A stretch of 64,000 bases of DNA, from contig NZ_QQVY01000001.1 of assembly GCF_003590715.1 (NCBI RefSeq), forward strand, positions 1-64,000. The letters are read 5' to 3'. The notes beneath the pieces are model-generated. The model was not told where the DNA came from. It worked only from the letters and a program-made list of their open reading frames with translations, and did no database searches. Origin of the DNA: Paracoccus sp. JM45 (GTDB taxonomy: Bacteria > Pseudomonadota > Alphaproteobacteria > Rhodobacterales > Rhodobacteraceae). Positions 47,033 through 59,423 of the stretch are shown in pieces; the stretch's first letter is position 1; each line of letters opens with the position of its first letter. The translations under genes and the position numbers were made by a program.

Positions 47033-47959
47033 ATGCCCATTACCCTGAACGAGAACCTGCCCGCCTATCGTATCCTGTCCAAGGAAGGCGTGATGGTCAT
47101 GTCTCCGGGGCGGGCCGCGACGCAGGACATCCGTCCGCTGCGGATCGGGTTGCTGAACCTGATGCCCAAGAAGATCCAGACCGAAAACCAGTTTGCCCGC
47201 GTGATCGGCGCGACGCCCTTGCAGATCGACTTCCAGTTGATCCGTATGTCGGACCATGAAAGCCGCAACACCGCCGCCGACCATATGGAAAGCTTCTACC
47301 GGTCCTTCCGCGAGGTCGAGGCCACGGGCGAGAAATTTGACGGGCTGGTCATCACCGGCGCGCCCATCGAACATCTGGACTTCGATCAGGTCACCTATTG
47401 GGACGAACTGGCCCGCGTTTTCGAATGGACGCGCACCCACGTGCATTCCACCTTTGGCGTCTGCTGGGGCGGTATGGCGATGGCGTGGCATTTCCACGGG
47501 CTGCCCAAGCATATTCTGGACCGCAAGGCATTCGGCTGTTTCAGTCACCAGAACCTTGATCCGGCATCGCATTACCTGCGTGGTTTTTCGGATGAGGTTA
47601 TGGTCCCTGTCAGCCGCTGGACCGAGGTGCGTCAGGAAGATGTCGATGCCCGCCCTGCCCTGACGACCTTGCTGTCCAGCCCCGAGGTCGGGCCATGTCT
47701 GCTGGCCGATGCCGAGCGGCGCGGGCTGTATGTTTTCAACCATTTCGAATATGACAATACGACGCTGAAAGACGAATACGACCGCGATATCGAGGCGGGA
47801 AAGCCGGTCGATGTTCCGTTAAATTATTTTCCCGAAAACGACCCCTCGCGCCTGCCGCCGAACCGTTGGCGCAGTCACGCCCATCTGCTTTACGGCAACT
47901 GGATCAACGAGATTTACCAGACCACCGTCTATGACATGTCCCGCATCGGAGAAGAGTGA
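47033..47959 (+). CDS. metA: Homoserine O-acetyltransferase (MetA family)
   Basis: MetA activates homoserine for methionine synthesis. The 308-residue protein has the nucleophile Cys144 in [14 protein letters not shown] and the helix [18 protein letters not shown]. The residue that sets acyl choice (Glu111 in acetyl-type, Gly111 in succinyl-type MetA of the literature) corresponds to Glu113 in [10 protein letters not shown]. Acetyl-CoA is therefore the likely donor although the fold is that of the E. coli succinyltransferase. It is translationally coupled to the P-loop gene upstream and to ppk2 (2-bp gap). Confidence 0.95.
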   Translation: MPITLNENLPAYRILSKEGVMVMSPGRAATQDIRPLRIGLLNLMPKKIQTENQFARVIGATPLQIDFQLIRMSDHESRNTAADHMESFYRSFREVEATGEKFDGLVITGAPIEHLDFDQVTYWDELARVFEWTRTHVHSTFGVCWGGMAMAWHFHGLPKHILDRKAFGCFSHQNLDPASHYLRGFSDEVMVPVSRWTEVRQEDVDARPALTTLLSSPEVGPCLLADAERRGLYVFNHFEYDNTTLKDEYDRDIEAGKPVDVPLNYFPENDPSRLPPNRWRSHAHLLYGNWINEIYQTTVYDMSRIGEE

Positions 47960-47961
47960 CC

Positions 47962-48852
47962 ATGGCCGATACATCCGCACCATCGAACCTGCCCTATGTC
48001 GGCCAGATCACCGAATATCTGGAAAAACACGCCCCGAAATCCGTCCGCAAACAGATCGGGGACGCGGGCAAGCATGACATTATGGACGATGATTTCCCCT
48101 ATCGGGAAATGATGGAAAAGAATGATTACAACGACCGGATGGACAAGCTGCATCTGCAACTGATCCGGATGATGTATGACACGCTGGAAACCGGCAAACG
48201 CATCGTCGTCCTGTTCGAGGGCCGTGACGGCGCGGGCAAGGGTGGCACCATCGAACGCGTTCAGGAAAACCTGAACCCGCGTTCCGCTTATGTCGTGGCC
48301 CTGCCCAAACCGTCCGAGCGCGAGGCCGGCCAGTGGTATTTCCAACGCTATGTCGACCGCCTGCCCGCGGCGGGCGAATTGGCGCTGTTCGACCGCAGCT
48401 GGTATAACCGCGGCGTGGTCGAGCGCGTTTTCGGCTTTTCCACCGATGCACAGCGCAACGCCTTTTTCCGCCAGCTGCCCAGTTTTGAACAGATGCTGGT
48501 CGATGACGGGGTGATTTTGGTCAAACTGTGGCTGAATGTCGGGCGCGCCGAACAATTACAGCGCTTTCTGGACCGCGAAAAAGACCCGCTGAAGCAATGG
48601 AAGCTGAGCGGCATTGACGTTCAGGGTCTGGCGAAATGGGATGAATATACCGATGCCATCCGCGACACGCTGAACCTGTCGCATTCCCCCATCGCCCCTT
48701 GGACGGTCATCCGGTCAGATGACAAGAAACGCGCGCGGGTGGCTGCCATCCAGACCATTTTGCACGCGGTCGATTATGCGGGCAAAGATCTGGATGCCAT
48801 CGGCGCAATCGACCCGCTGATTGCAGGCGGACCGGAACTGCTGCGCGACTGA
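47962..48852 (+). CDS. ppk2: Polyphosphate kinase 2
   Basis: PPK2 moves phosphate between polyphosphate and nucleotides, usually to make ATP or GTP from the diphosphate. The 296-residue protein has Walker [13 protein letters not shown] (residues 85-96), the [16 protein letters not shown] lid (144-159) and the PPK2 block [22 protein letters not shown]. One domain and this length place it with class I, single-domain PPK2. It follows metA by two bases and likely belongs to the same transcript, a context not explained by methionine synthesis alone. Confidence 0.93.
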   Translation: MADTSAPSNLPYVGQITEYLEKHAPKSVRKQIGDAGKHDIMDDDFPYREMMEKNDYNDRMDKLHLQLIRMMYDTLETGKRIVVLFEGRDGAGKGGTIERVQENLNPRSAYVVALPKPSEREAGQWYFQRYVDRLPAAGELALFDRSWYNRGVVERVFGFSTDAQRNAFFRQLPSFEQMLVDDGVILVKLWLNVGRAEQLQRFLDREKDPLKQWKLSGIDVQGLAKWDEYTDAIRDTLNLSHSPIAPWTVIRSDDKKRARVAAIQTILHAVDYAGKDLDAIGAIDPLIAGGPELLRD

Positions 48853-48915
48853 CACTCTTGGCCAATGACGGGCCGCATGACACAACCTTCCCATGGGACA
48901 ATCTGGGAGGGTATC

Positions 48916-49638
48916 ATGGACCTGTCAAACAGCCGCGCCATCGTCACCGGTGGTGCGTCCGGCCTTGGCGCTGCAACCACCGCGCATTTCCGCGAAAGGG
49001 GCGCGCAGGTTGTGGTGCTGGATCTGGCCGCTGGCGGCAGGTCCGGTTTCATCCGGACCGATGTGACCGATGAGGACAGCGTATCTGCCGCGGTGGATCA
49101 GGCCGTATCGCTGATGGGTGGCATCGACATCTGCGTGAATTGTGCGGGTATCGCGACGGGCGAAAAAACCCTTGGACGCGACGGCCCCCACAGCCTGGCC
49201 AGCTTTCGTCGCACAATTGAAATCAACCTGATCGGCAGTTTCAATGTCCTGCGTCTGGCCGCTGAACGGATGGTCCAGAACAACTGCTCGGCCAATGGTG
49301 TGATCATCAACACCGCATCGATTGCAGCCTTTGACGGCCAGAAAGGGCAGGCAGCCTATGCGGCCTCCAAGGCGGGGATTGCGGGGATGACCCTGTCCCT
49401 GGCGCGCGATCTGGCGGGTCAGAACATCCGGGTTTGCGCCATCGCGCCGGGCATTTTCGGCACGCCTATGCTGTCGGGTTTGCCGCAGGATGTGCAGGAC
49501 AGCCTTGCCTCGGAGGTAACATTCCCCAAGCGCCTTGGTGATCCCGCAGAATACGCCCGTATGGCCGCGTTTATCGTCGAAAGCGATTATCTGAATGGTG
49601 AAGTGATCCGCTTGGATGGCGCATTGCGGATGCGCTAG
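48916..49638 (+). CDS. SDR, 3-hydroxyacyl-CoA dehydrogenase type-2-like
   Basis: This 240-residue SDR has TGGASGLG (residues 11-18), NCAG (75-78), catalytic S135 and Y148/K152. The patterns [27 protein letters not shown] and GKKGQ-like [16 protein letters not shown] are those of the human HSD17B10/bacterial 3-hydroxyacyl-CoA dehydrogenase type-2 group, which acts on short branched acyl-CoA in valine/isoleucine degradation. No acyl-CoA genes are adjacent. GGGAGG six bases before the ATG supports the start. Confidence 0.85.
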   Translation: MDLSNSRAIVTGGASGLGAATTAHFRERGAQVVVLDLAAGGRSGFIRTDVTDEDSVSAAVDQAVSLMGGIDICVNCAGIATGEKTLGRDGPHSLASFRRTIEINLIGSFNVLRLAAERMVQNNCSANGVIINTASIAAFDGQKGQAAYAASKAGIAGMTLSLARDLAGQNIRVCAIAPGIFGTPMLSGLPQDVQDSLASEVTFPKRLGDPAEYARMAAFIVESDYLNGEVIRLDGALRMR

Positions 49639-49733
49639 GCAATCGCGCCCCTGCCCTGCGTGAAACGCTTGCGCGGTGCGGGGCCGACGGCTAGCCTTGT
49701 GTCAAACCGGACGAAACACAAAGGCCAGATTTC

Positions 49734-50771
49734 ATGCGTTTGCTGACCACCACCATTTTGGCCATGGCCGCTTTGCCCGCCTATGCCGCCGACAAAGAAC
49801 TGACGGTTTTCGATTGGGCAGGGTTCGAGGAACCCTCGATTTTCCAGAGCTATATCGACAAACATGGCGACAGCCCGACCTTTGCCTTTTTCGGCGATGA
49901 TGACGAAGCCTTCCAGAAGGTCGCATCGGGCTTTCGTGCCGATATCATCCATCCGTGCAGCCAGATGGTCGGAAAATACCGCGACGCGGGTCTGATCGAG
50001 CCTTGGGACACCAGCAAGATCCCGAATTTCGACAAGATCGATGAAAAATTCCTTGATTCCGAGATTTTCCGCGATGATCAGGGCGTTTGGTTCATCCCTG
50101 CCGATTGGGGCGCAACGGCTATTGCCTATAACACCGAAACCGTCCCGGCCGAGGATGTGGCGTCGCTGGATGTCTTCCTTGACCCGAAATATCAGGGCCG
50201 CACATCGCTGCCCGACAGTTCGGATGATGTTTGGGCGCTGGCCTATCTGGCAACCGGCACCACCGATTGGACCGATGTCAGCGACGAACAATTCGACGCC
50301 GCTGCGGAATGGTTGCGCAAGGCACATCAGAACGTCGCCGCCTATTGGGCCGACCCGTCGGAACAGGCGCAGCTGATGGCCTCGGGTGCGGTCGATGTTG
50401 CATGGTCGTGGAATGACGGCGTCGTCTATCTTCAGGAAGATAATTATCCCGTCGGCTTCCAGCGCGAGGCGACCGAAGGATCCTCGACTTTCTTTTGCGG
50501 CTTTGTGAACGTCAAGGACGGTCCGGGCGACGAAGAACGCGCATATGATTTCATCAACGCATGGATGGAGCCTTCGGCAGGGAAAGCCCTGCTGGACACC
50601 ATCGGTTATGGCCACAGTTCGACCGAGGCGATGGAAACGATCAAGGATGAACCTTCCGTTGCCGAAGGTCTGGCAGACATAGACGTGCCGGTTCTGGCCC
50701 AGACGCCGAATGACCCCGAACAGCGCCAACGCCAATTGGCTGAATTCGAGAAAATCAAAGCAGGTTTCTAA
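49734..50771 (+). CDS. Orphan polyamine-type ABC solute-binding protein
   Basis: This 345-residue periplasmic receptor has a signal peptide (MRLLTTTILAMAALPAYA) followed by a PotD/PotF-like binding fold: LTVFDWAGFEEPSIFQSYID, then FIPADWGATAIAYNTETVPA. It would bind putrescine, spermidine or a related small cation. No permease or ATPase gene is beside it, so the transporter must be encoded elsewhere or the protein acts alone. A GC-rich hairpin lies just downstream. Confidence 0.88.
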   Translation: MRLLTTTILAMAALPAYAADKELTVFDWAGFEEPSIFQSYIDKHGDSPTFAFFGDDDEAFQKVASGFRADIIHPCSQMVGKYRDAGLIEPWDTSKIPNFDKIDEKFLDSEIFRDDQGVWFIPADWGATAIAYNTETVPAEDVASLDVFLDPKYQGRTSLPDSSDDVWALAYLATGTTDWTDVSDEQFDAAAEWLRKAHQNVAAYWADPSEQAQLMASGAVDVAWSWNDGVVYLQEDNYPVGFQREATEGSSTFFCGFVNVKDGPGDEERAYDFINAWMEPSAGKALLDTIGYGHSSTEAMETIKDEPSVAEGLADIDVPVLAQTPNDPEQRQRQLAEFEKIKAGF

Positions 50772-50779
50772 GACGACGC

Positions 50780-50806
50780 CGGCAGCGGGGAATGCCCCCG
50801 CTGCCG
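50780..50806 (+). terminator. Hairpin after the solute-binding protein gene
   Basis: Perfect 11-bp arms CGGCAGCGGGG (50780-50790) and CCCCGCTGCCG (50796-50806) enclose a 5-base loop and lack a U-tract. It is 8 bp past the stop and only 7 bp before the start of the 25-codon frame. It could be a terminator or part of a leader. Confidence 0.65.
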
Positions 50807-50813
50807 ACATGAC

Positions 50814-50891
50814 ATGAAGCAGATTCATGATCTTATCGAAAACTATGAATTTGCCGCCAAGCATTCAGGGGTCTATACAGCCGACTTCTGA
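50814..50891 (+). CDS. 25-residue ORF in the bmt leader
   Basis: ATG 50814 to TGA 50889-50891 encodes [20 protein letters not shown] plus YTADF. A second TGA follows directly. The peptide is likely helical, with no signal or Met-rich run. No good ribosome-binding site precedes it. It ends 14 bp before the chosen bmt start, and an ATG of the bmt frame overlaps the stop (TGATG). It could be a regulatory leader peptide, a small protein or chance; the proximity to bmt makes it worth recording. Confidence 0.35.
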   Translation: MKQIHDLIENYEFAAKHSGVYTADF

Positions 50892-50905
50892 TGAAAGGCG
50901 TGATC

Positions 50906-51941
50906 ATGTCCGGTAAGCTTCCCCAATCCGATGCCTTTGCGGCCCTGAACAAGGCTGCGTCCGAACGCATCCTGATTATGGATGGCGCGATGGGCACCCA
51001 GATCCAGTCCCTTGGACTGGGCGAGGATGACTATACCGGCCACGGATCGGGCCACGTCTGCCGTCACCATTCCGACCACGCCCAGCAGGGCAATAACGAC
51101 CTGCTGATCCTGACCCAGCCCGAAGCGGTCGAGGAAATCCATTTCAACTATGCCATGGCCGGTGCGGATATTGTTGAAACCAACACGTTTTCCGCCACGA
51201 CTATCGCGCAGGCAGATTACGGCATGCAGGATGCGGTCCACGACCTGAACGTCGATGGTGCGCGTGTCGTGCGCCGCGCGCTGGATCGTGCGACCGCAAT
51301 TGATGGCAAGCCGCGCTTCGTCGCGGGTGCGATCGGGCCGACGAACCGCACGGCCTCCATCAGCCCCGATGTGAATGACCCCGGCTACCGCGCCGTGACA
51401 TTCGACGATCTGCGCGTGGCCTATCTGCAGCAAGCAAAGGGTCTGATTGCCGGCGGATCGGACATTCTGCTGATCGAGACGATTTTTGATACGCTAAACG
51501 CCAAAGCCGCCATCTTTGCCTGCATTCAGGCGATGGAGGAACATGGCCGCGCCCTGCCGATGATGATTTCCGGCACGATCACCGACGCATCGGGGCGCAC
51601 GCTGTCGGGACAGACGCCGACGGCCTTCTGGCATTCGGTCCGGCACGCCAAACCATGGACCATCGGTCTGAACTGTGCGCTGGGGGCCAATGCCATGCGC
51701 CCGCATCTGGCCGAACTGTCGACCGTGGCTGATACGCTGATCTGCGCCTATCCGAATGCCGGTTTGCCCAACGCCTTTGGCCAATATGACGAAGGCCCGC
51801 TGGACACCGCCCCGCAGATCGCCGATTTCGCCCGCGAGGGGCTGGTCAATGTCGTCGGCGGCTGCTGTGGCACGACCCCTGATCATATCCGCGCCATCGC
51901 CGAAGCCGTCGCCGGTTTCGCCCCCAGAAAGGTGCCCGCCT

Positions 51942-51949
<8 letters not shown>
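50906..51949 (+). CDS. bmt: Homocysteine-binding module of split methionine synthase
   Basis: This 347-residue protein is the homocysteine/zinc half of methionine synthase, or a stand-alone betaine-homocysteine methyltransferase; it is often annotated bmt in this group. It has [16 protein letters not shown] and zinc ligands C257 (NCALGAN) and C320/C321 ([11 protein letters not shown]). Since the next gene starts 8 bp before its stop and supplies all other MetH domains, they probably work as one enzyme; betaine as methyl donor is also plausible near bet genes. The ATG at 50906 has AAAGG upstream; an in-frame ATG at 50891 lacks one. Confidence 0.88.
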
Positions 51950-54656
<2,707 letters not shown>

Positions 54657-54670
54657 CACCGACGCGCCGG

Positions 54671-56335
54671 TCAGCGGCCCAATTGGTCCAGATCGGCGCG
54701 CATCATCTGACGCCCCAGAATATGATCGGCGGCCTTTTCGCCCGTCATGATCGACGGCCCGTTCAGATTGCCGTTGGTGATCCGCGGGAAGATCGAGCTG
54801 TCGACGACGCGCAGCCCTTCGACCCCGATCACCCGCAACTCGGGGTCAACCACCGCCATGTCGTCGTCAGCCGCACCCATCCGGCAGGACCCGCAGGGGT
54901 GATAGGCCGATTCCGCATGTTCGCGGATAAAGCTGTCCAGTTCTTCATCGCTTTGCAAATCGATGCCGGGCTGGATTTCATCCCCGCAGAATTCGGCGAA
55001 AGCCGGTTGGGCAAAAATCCGGCGGGTGTGACGGACACACGCGCGGAATTCTTCCCAATCGCTGTCTTGCGACATGTAATTGAAGTATATCTTGGGTGCC
55101 ATGTTCGGATCGCCGCTGGCAAGACGAACCGTCCCGCGCGAGGCCGAGCGCATCGGACCGACATGCGCCTGAAACCCGTGGCCCGTCGCCGCCGCCTTAC
55201 CGTCATACCGCACGGCCAGCGGCAGGAAGTGATACTGGATATCGGGATAATCCTTAGCGTCATCGGACTTGATGAACCCGCAGCTTTCGAACTGGTTCGA
55301 CGCGCCCAAGCCCGTCTTCTGCAGCAGCCATTCGACACCCACGCGGCTTTTGCCCAGCAGGTTGTAATAGCTGTAGAGCGTGATCGGCTTCAGCGATTTA
55401 TACTGCATATAGACCTCGAGGTGGTCCTGCAGGTTCGCACCCACGCCCGGACGATCGACCAGCGGCGTAATGCCATGTTCGCGCAGGTGATCCGCCGGTC
55501 CGATGCCGGATACCATCAGCAGTTTCGGCGAATTGATGGAACTGGCCGAAATGATAACCTCGCGCTTGGCCTCAACCTGCGTGATCTGGCCTTTTTGTTC
55601 CAACTCAACGCCGTAGGCACGCTTTCCTTCGAAGAGAACACGCCGTGCCAAGCCGCGAACGACGGTCAGCAGGCCGGTCTTCTTGGCGGGGCGCAGGTAG
55701 GCATTGGCCGTCGACCAGCGGCGGCCCTTCCAGATGGTCGCCTCCATCGGGCCGAAGCCCTCTTGCTGTTCGCCGTTGTAATCATCGGTGCGCGGCCAGC
55801 CCGCCTGTTCGCCGGCCTTGATGAAGGTGTTGAACAGCGGGTTCTTGCGCTTGCCGCGCGACACATGCATCGGGCCGCTGTCACCGCGCCAGGGCGAGGT
55901 CTGGTCGCCCGAGGGATCGCCGTGCCACGTCTCCATCCGCTTGAAATAGGGCAGCACGTCGGCATAGTTCCAGCCGGTCGCGCCGCTGTCTTCCCAATGC
56001 TGGTAATCCAGCGGGTTGCCGCGAACAAAGACCATCCCGTTGATCGAGGACGACCCGCCCAGCACCTTGCCGCGCGGTGTGGCCAGACTGCGCCCCCCCA
56101 AATGCTCTTCGGGCTGGGACGCAAAGCCCCAGTCATAGCGCGCCATATTCATCGGATAGGACAGCGCGCCCGGCATCTGGATGAAGGGGCCGATGTCGCT
56201 GCCGCCGAATTCGATCAGGGTGACGGTCCGCCCGGCTTCGGTCAGGCGGTATGCCAACGCGCAACCGGCGCTGCCTGCACCGATGATGACATAATCTGCG
56301 GGCGCTGCCGCGTTCGTGTTCTCAGTACGGGGCAT
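54671..56335 (-). CDS. betA: Choline dehydrogenase
   Basis: BetA oxidises choline to betaine aldehyde at the membrane using FAD. The 554-residue GMC oxidoreductase has the FAD-binding [19 protein letters not shown], the GMC signatures [19 protein letters not shown] and [19 protein letters not shown], and the catalytic His in [12 protein letters not shown]. The ATG at 56335 with GGGAGG five bases upstream is preferred to one seven codons earlier; it overlaps betB by 14 bp. It is the last gene of betIBA. Confidence 0.95.
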   Translation of the reverse strand: MPRTENTNAAAPADYVIIGAGSAGCALAYRLTEAGRTVTLIEFGGSDIGPFIQMPGALSYPMNMARYDWGFASQPEEHLGGRSLATPRGKVLGGSSSINGMVFVRGNPLDYQHWEDSGATGWNYADVLPYFKRMETWHGDPSGDQTSPWRGDSGPMHVSRGKRKNPLFNTFIKAGEQAGWPRTDDYNGEQQEGFGPMEATIWKGRRWSTANAYLRPAKKTGLLTVVRGLARRVLFEGKRAYGVELEQKGQITQVEAKREVIISASSINSPKLLMVSGIGPADHLREHGITPLVDRPGVGANLQDHLEVYMQYKSLKPITLYSYYNLLGKSRVGVEWLLQKTGLGASNQFESCGFIKSDDAKDYPDIQYHFLPLAVRYDGKAAATGHGFQAHVGPMRSASRGTVRLASGDPNMAPKIYFNYMSQDSDWEEFRACVRHTRRIFAQPAFAEFCGDEIQPGIDLQSDEELDSFIREHAESAYHPCGSCRMGAADDDMAVVDPELRVIGVEGLRVVDSSIFPRITNGNLNGPSIMTGEKAADHILGRQMMRADLDQLGR

Positions 56336-57767
56336 CGACGCCTCCCATTCCGACATAGACCGATTTCAGCTGCGAATAATGCTCGATCGCGGCGGCAGAG
56401 TTTTCACGGCCCAGACCCGAATTCTTGACGCCGCCGAAGGGCATTTCGACAGGGGTCAGGTTGTAGGTGTTGATCCAGCAGGTGCCCGCCTCGAGGCCCG
56501 CGACAACGCGATGGGCGCGGGTCACATCCTGCGTGAAGACGCCCGCGGCCAGACCGAAGCCGGTGCCATTGGCGCGACGCACCGCCTCTTCCTCGTCGAA
56601 GAAGGACAGCGTCGTCATCACCGGGCCGAAGATCTCGTCGGTGGCGATGGTCATGTCGTCAGTCGCGTCGGCAAAGACGGTCGGCGGGATGAACGCACCC
56701 TCGCCCGGACCGCCACAGACCAGACGCGCACCGGCGGCCTGACCGGCGGCGATGGCTTCACGGATCTTCGCGGCCTGCGTCGGGTTGATGGTGGGACCGT
56801 GGTTGGTGTCGGGGTCCATCGGGTCGCCCATCTTGATCGCCTTCACGCGTTCGGCCAGCCGCTCAAGGAACGGGGTCTTGATGCCTTCCTGCAGGAAAAC
56901 GCGCGTACCGTTCGAACAGATTTGACCCGAGCTGTAGAAGTTCGCCAGAATGGCCGCGCTGACGGCGTCCTCAAGGTTCGCATCGTCGAAAACGATCAGG
57001 GGCGATTTGCCACCCAGTTCCATCGTAACGTGGCGCATGCCTTCGGCTGCGGCGGCGTACACGCGGCGGCCCGTCGGGACCGAACCGGTCAGCGATACCT
57101 TGGCCACATTCGGATCGCCGACCAGCGCAGCGCCCACCTTACCGCGCCCCTGTATGACGTTGAAAACACCGGCCGGCAGGCCGGCTTGCAACAAAATCTC
57201 GGCCAGTTTCAAGGCACCAAGCGGCGTTTCCTCGGAGGGTTTGAAGATCATCGTATTGCCCATGACCAACGCGGGCGCGGCTTTCCAACAAGCGATCTGG
57301 CTGGGATAGTTCCACGCCCCGATGCCCGCGCAAACGCCAAGCGCCTCGCGTCGGGTATAGGCCCAATCGGCCCCCAGCGGGATCATCTGACCGGTCAGCG
57401 TGGCGGCAAGGCCCGCGAAATATTCCAGTGCAGCAGCCCCTGACGGCCAGTCAGCCCCTAAGGTTTCCTGAATTGGCTTGCCGGTGTCCAACGTTTCCAA
57501 CTGGGCCAGCTCATCATTCTGCGCGATGATAATTGCAGCAGCACGACCAAGAATGCGTCCGCGTTCGACAGGCGACAGGGCCGCCCATGCGGGCTGGGCG
57601 GCTTTTGCTGCCTGACAGGCCAATGCGACCTGATCGGTGCTGGCTTCGTGCAGGGTTGCAATTCTTTCGCCGGTATATGGATAGCGGACGGTAAGTTCGT
57701 CGCCCTGCCCTTCGACATAGGTGCCGTTGATGAACAGGCTGGCGGCGGGTTGTGCGGTCAGGCTCAT
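56322..57767 (-). CDS. betB: Betaine aldehyde dehydrogenase
   Basis: BetB oxidises betaine aldehyde to glycine betaine with NAD(P)+. The 481-residue aldehyde dehydrogenase has [20 protein letters not shown], the catalytic Glu in [16 protein letters not shown], the nucleophile Cys in [13 protein letters not shown] and the C-terminal [17 protein letters not shown]. The block [20 protein letters not shown] is characteristic for BetB. It overlaps betI (4 bp, ATGA) and betA. Confidence 0.95.
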   Translation of the reverse strand: MSLTAQPAASLFINGTYVEGQGDELTVRYPYTGERIATLHEASTDQVALACQAAKAAQPAWAALSPVERGRILGRAAAIIIAQNDELAQLETLDTGKPIQETLGADWPSGAAALEYFAGLAATLTGQMIPLGADWAYTRREALGVCAGIGAWNYPSQIACWKAAPALVMGNTMIFKPSEETPLGALKLAEILLQAGLPAGVFNVIQGRGKVGAALVGDPNVAKVSLTGSVPTGRRVYAAAAEGMRHVTMELGGKSPLIVFDDANLEDAVSAAILANFYSSGQICSNGTRVFLQEGIKTPFLERLAERVKAIKMGDPMDPDTNHGPTINPTQAAKIREAIAAGQAAGARLVCGGPGEGAFIPPTVFADATDDMTIATDEIFGPVMTTLSFFDEEEAVRRANGTGFGLAAGVFTQDVTRAHRVVAGLEAGTCWINTYNLTPVEMPFGGVKNSGLGRENSAAAIEHYSQLKSVYVGMGGVDAPY

Positions 57768-58330
57768 GCCAGCGCCTCCTCAAGATAGGTCGTGATGATG
57801 CTTTGGGCGGCAGCGGCATCGATGGGGCCTTGGGTCAGAACGGTCCGCAGATAGACCCCGTCGATCAATGCGCCCAAGGTTTCGGCCACTCGTTCCGGCC
57901 GGTCGGTCAGCCCGCGCAATGCCACGATCAGGTTTGACTGCAGACGACGGTGATAGACTTGCAACAGGCGGGCGGCGTCCTTGCTGACAAAAGAAAGTGC
58001 GTAAAAGTTAAGCCACGCACTGACCGTTTCGCGCTGGAAGTTCTGCGGGGCAAAGCTGGCTTTGATGATGGCATCCAGACGCCCGCGCGGACCGGTGCCG
58101 GGCAAGCCGTCATGCACCGATTGACCATAAGTCCTTAGGATATAACGCATAGCAGACAGGAACATCTGGTCCTTGGACCCGAAATAGTGATGCGCCAAGG
58201 CAGGTGACATACCCGCGCGACGGGCGATCTGGGCCACGGTCACATCAAGGGATCCTGCGTTCCCGACCTCGAAAATCGTCGCGTTGATTAGCGCTGCTTT
58301 TCGGATAGGCTCGGCGCCAAGTTTGGGCAT
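57764..58330 (-). CDS. betI: Choline-responsive TetR-type repressor BetI
   Basis: This 188-residue TetR protein has a helix-turn-helix [20 protein letters not shown] (about residues 30-49), the BetI pattern, and the N-terminal [19 protein letters not shown]. It represses the bet genes until choline is present. First gene of betIBA and divergent from choXWV; the inverted repeat at 58386-58401 between them is its likely target, so uptake and oxidation would be induced together. Confidence 0.92.
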   Translation of the reverse strand: MPKLGAEPIRKAALINATIFEVGNAGSLDVTVAQIARRAGMSPALAHHYFGSKDQMFLSAMRYILRTYGQSVHDGLPGTGPRGRLDAIIKASFAPQNFQRETVSAWLNFYALSFVSKDAARLLQVYHRRLQSNLIVALRGLTDRPERVAETLGALIDGVYLRTVLTQGPIDAAAAQSIITTYLEEALA

Positions 58331-58385
58331 GTCTGTACCTGCATCGGGAAAAATCGGTTGCTTTCTCTGCCCAGCCTATCTTTAA

Positions 58386-58401
58386 TTGATCAGCCAATCA
58401 A
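58386..58401. promoter_or_regulatory. Candidate BetI operator
   Basis: TTGAT (58386-58390) and ATCAA (58397-58401) form an inverted repeat with a 6-bp spacer in the betI/choX gap. The FNR pattern has a 4-bp spacer, so FNR is less likely. It is 17 bp before the choX start. Confidence 0.5.
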
Positions 58402-58417
58402 GAACAGGAAGCCTGTT

Positions 58418-59359
58418 ATGACCCTTCTCCGTTTCGCCGCAACATTCGCGCTTGGGGCCACTATCGCCGGGGCCGCCGGTGCCGCCGAACCCGCAGAATG
58501 CAGCAAGGTTGTATTTTCGGACGTGGGTTGGTCGGACATCACTGCCACCACCGCCCTGACCAGCACGGTTCTGCAGGCGCTTGGCTATGACACCGAAACG
58601 CGCATCCTGTCGGTGCCCGTCACCTATACCGCAATGTCGACCGATGACGTCGATGTCTTCCTTGGCAACTGGATGCCCACGATGGAGGCCGATATTGCCC
58701 CCTATCGTGACGAAGGCACCGTCGATACCGTCCGTACCAATCTGACCGGCGCGAAATACACGCTGGCCACCAATAAGGCCGGTGCCGATCTGGGTATTAC
58801 CGACTTCAGCAAGATTGCCGAACATAAAGAGGACCTTGACGGCAAGATCTATGGCATCGAACCGGGCAATGACGGCAACCGTCTGTTGCTGGAGATGGTG
58901 GCGAACGACCAGTTCGGCATGGGCACATTCGAAGTAGTCGAATCCAGCGAACAGGGCATGCTGGCGCAGGCGCAGCGGGCCAGCAACAGTGGCGATCCCA
59001 TTGTCTTTCTGGGCTGGGAACCCCACCCCATGAACGCGCAGATGCAGATGACCTATCTGACTGGCGGGGATGATATCTTCGGCCCCGATCTGGGCGGTGC
59101 CGAGGTGCGAACGAACACCCGCGCCGGCTATGTTCAGGAATGTCCGAATGTCGGCAAGCTGTTACAGAATCTGGAATTCACCCTTGCCATGGAAAACGAG
59201 ATTATGGGCAAGATCCTGAATGACGGCGAAGACCCGTCGCAAGCAGCCAAGGAATGGTTGACGGCCAATCCCGACGCAGCCACCCCGTGGCTGGACGGTG
59301 TAACAACAATTGATGGCAATGATCCGCATGCGGCCCTGACTGCGGCGCTGGAAGGCTGA
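58418..59359 (+). CDS. choX: Choline ABC transporter substrate-binding protein
   Basis: ChoX is the periplasmic choline receptor. The 313-residue protein has a signal peptide (ending near AGAAGAAE) and an OpuAC-type fold with the aromatic-box residues in KVVFSDVGWSDITATTALTS and DVDVFLGNWMPTMEADI, then IVFLGWEPHPMNAQM. These Trp residues hold quaternary ammonium groups. It is divergent from betIBA and the first gene of choXWV. AGGAAG lies seven bases before the ATG. Confidence 0.93.
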   Translation: MTLLRFAATFALGATIAGAAGAAEPAECSKVVFSDVGWSDITATTALTSTVLQALGYDTETRILSVPVTYTAMSTDDVDVFLGNWMPTMEADIAPYRDEGTVDTVRTNLTGAKYTLATNKAGADLGITDFSKIAEHKEDLDGKIYGIEPGNDGNRLLLEMVANDQFGMGTFEVVESSEQGMLAQAQRASNSGDPIVFLGWEPHPMNAQMQMTYLTGGDDIFGPDLGGAEVRTNTRAGYVQECPNVGKLLQNLEFTLAMENEIMGKILNDGEDPSQAAKEWLTANPDAATPWLDGVTTIDGNDPHAALTAALEG

Positions 59360-59366
59360 TAAAAAG

Positions 59367-59392
59367 GGCGCGGGCCCAGTCGGGTCCGCGCC
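59367..59392 (+). promoter_or_regulatory. Intercistronic hairpin between choX and choW
   Basis: An 11-bp stem with one G-U pair (59367-59377 and 59382-59392, core GGCGCGG/CCGCGCC) lies 7 bp after the choX stop. Such stems often protect the mRNA for the binding protein so that it is made in excess over the permease. Confidence 0.65.
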
Positions 59393-59423
59393 GCAAGACG
59401 GGCGGCCAGACAAGGGGACCAGA

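Noticed and set aside
49635..50864. 409-codon minus-strand frame
   Set aside because: It is a shadow of the solute-binding protein gene, which has a signal peptide and a clear fold on the plus strand.
54683..56428. 581-codon plus-strand frame
   Set aside because: Antisense of betA, whose GMC motifs are unmistakable.
58386..58401. FNR-type site TTGAT...ATCAA
   Set aside because: The spacer is 6 bp, not the 4 bp of FNR sites; kept instead as a candidate BetI operator.
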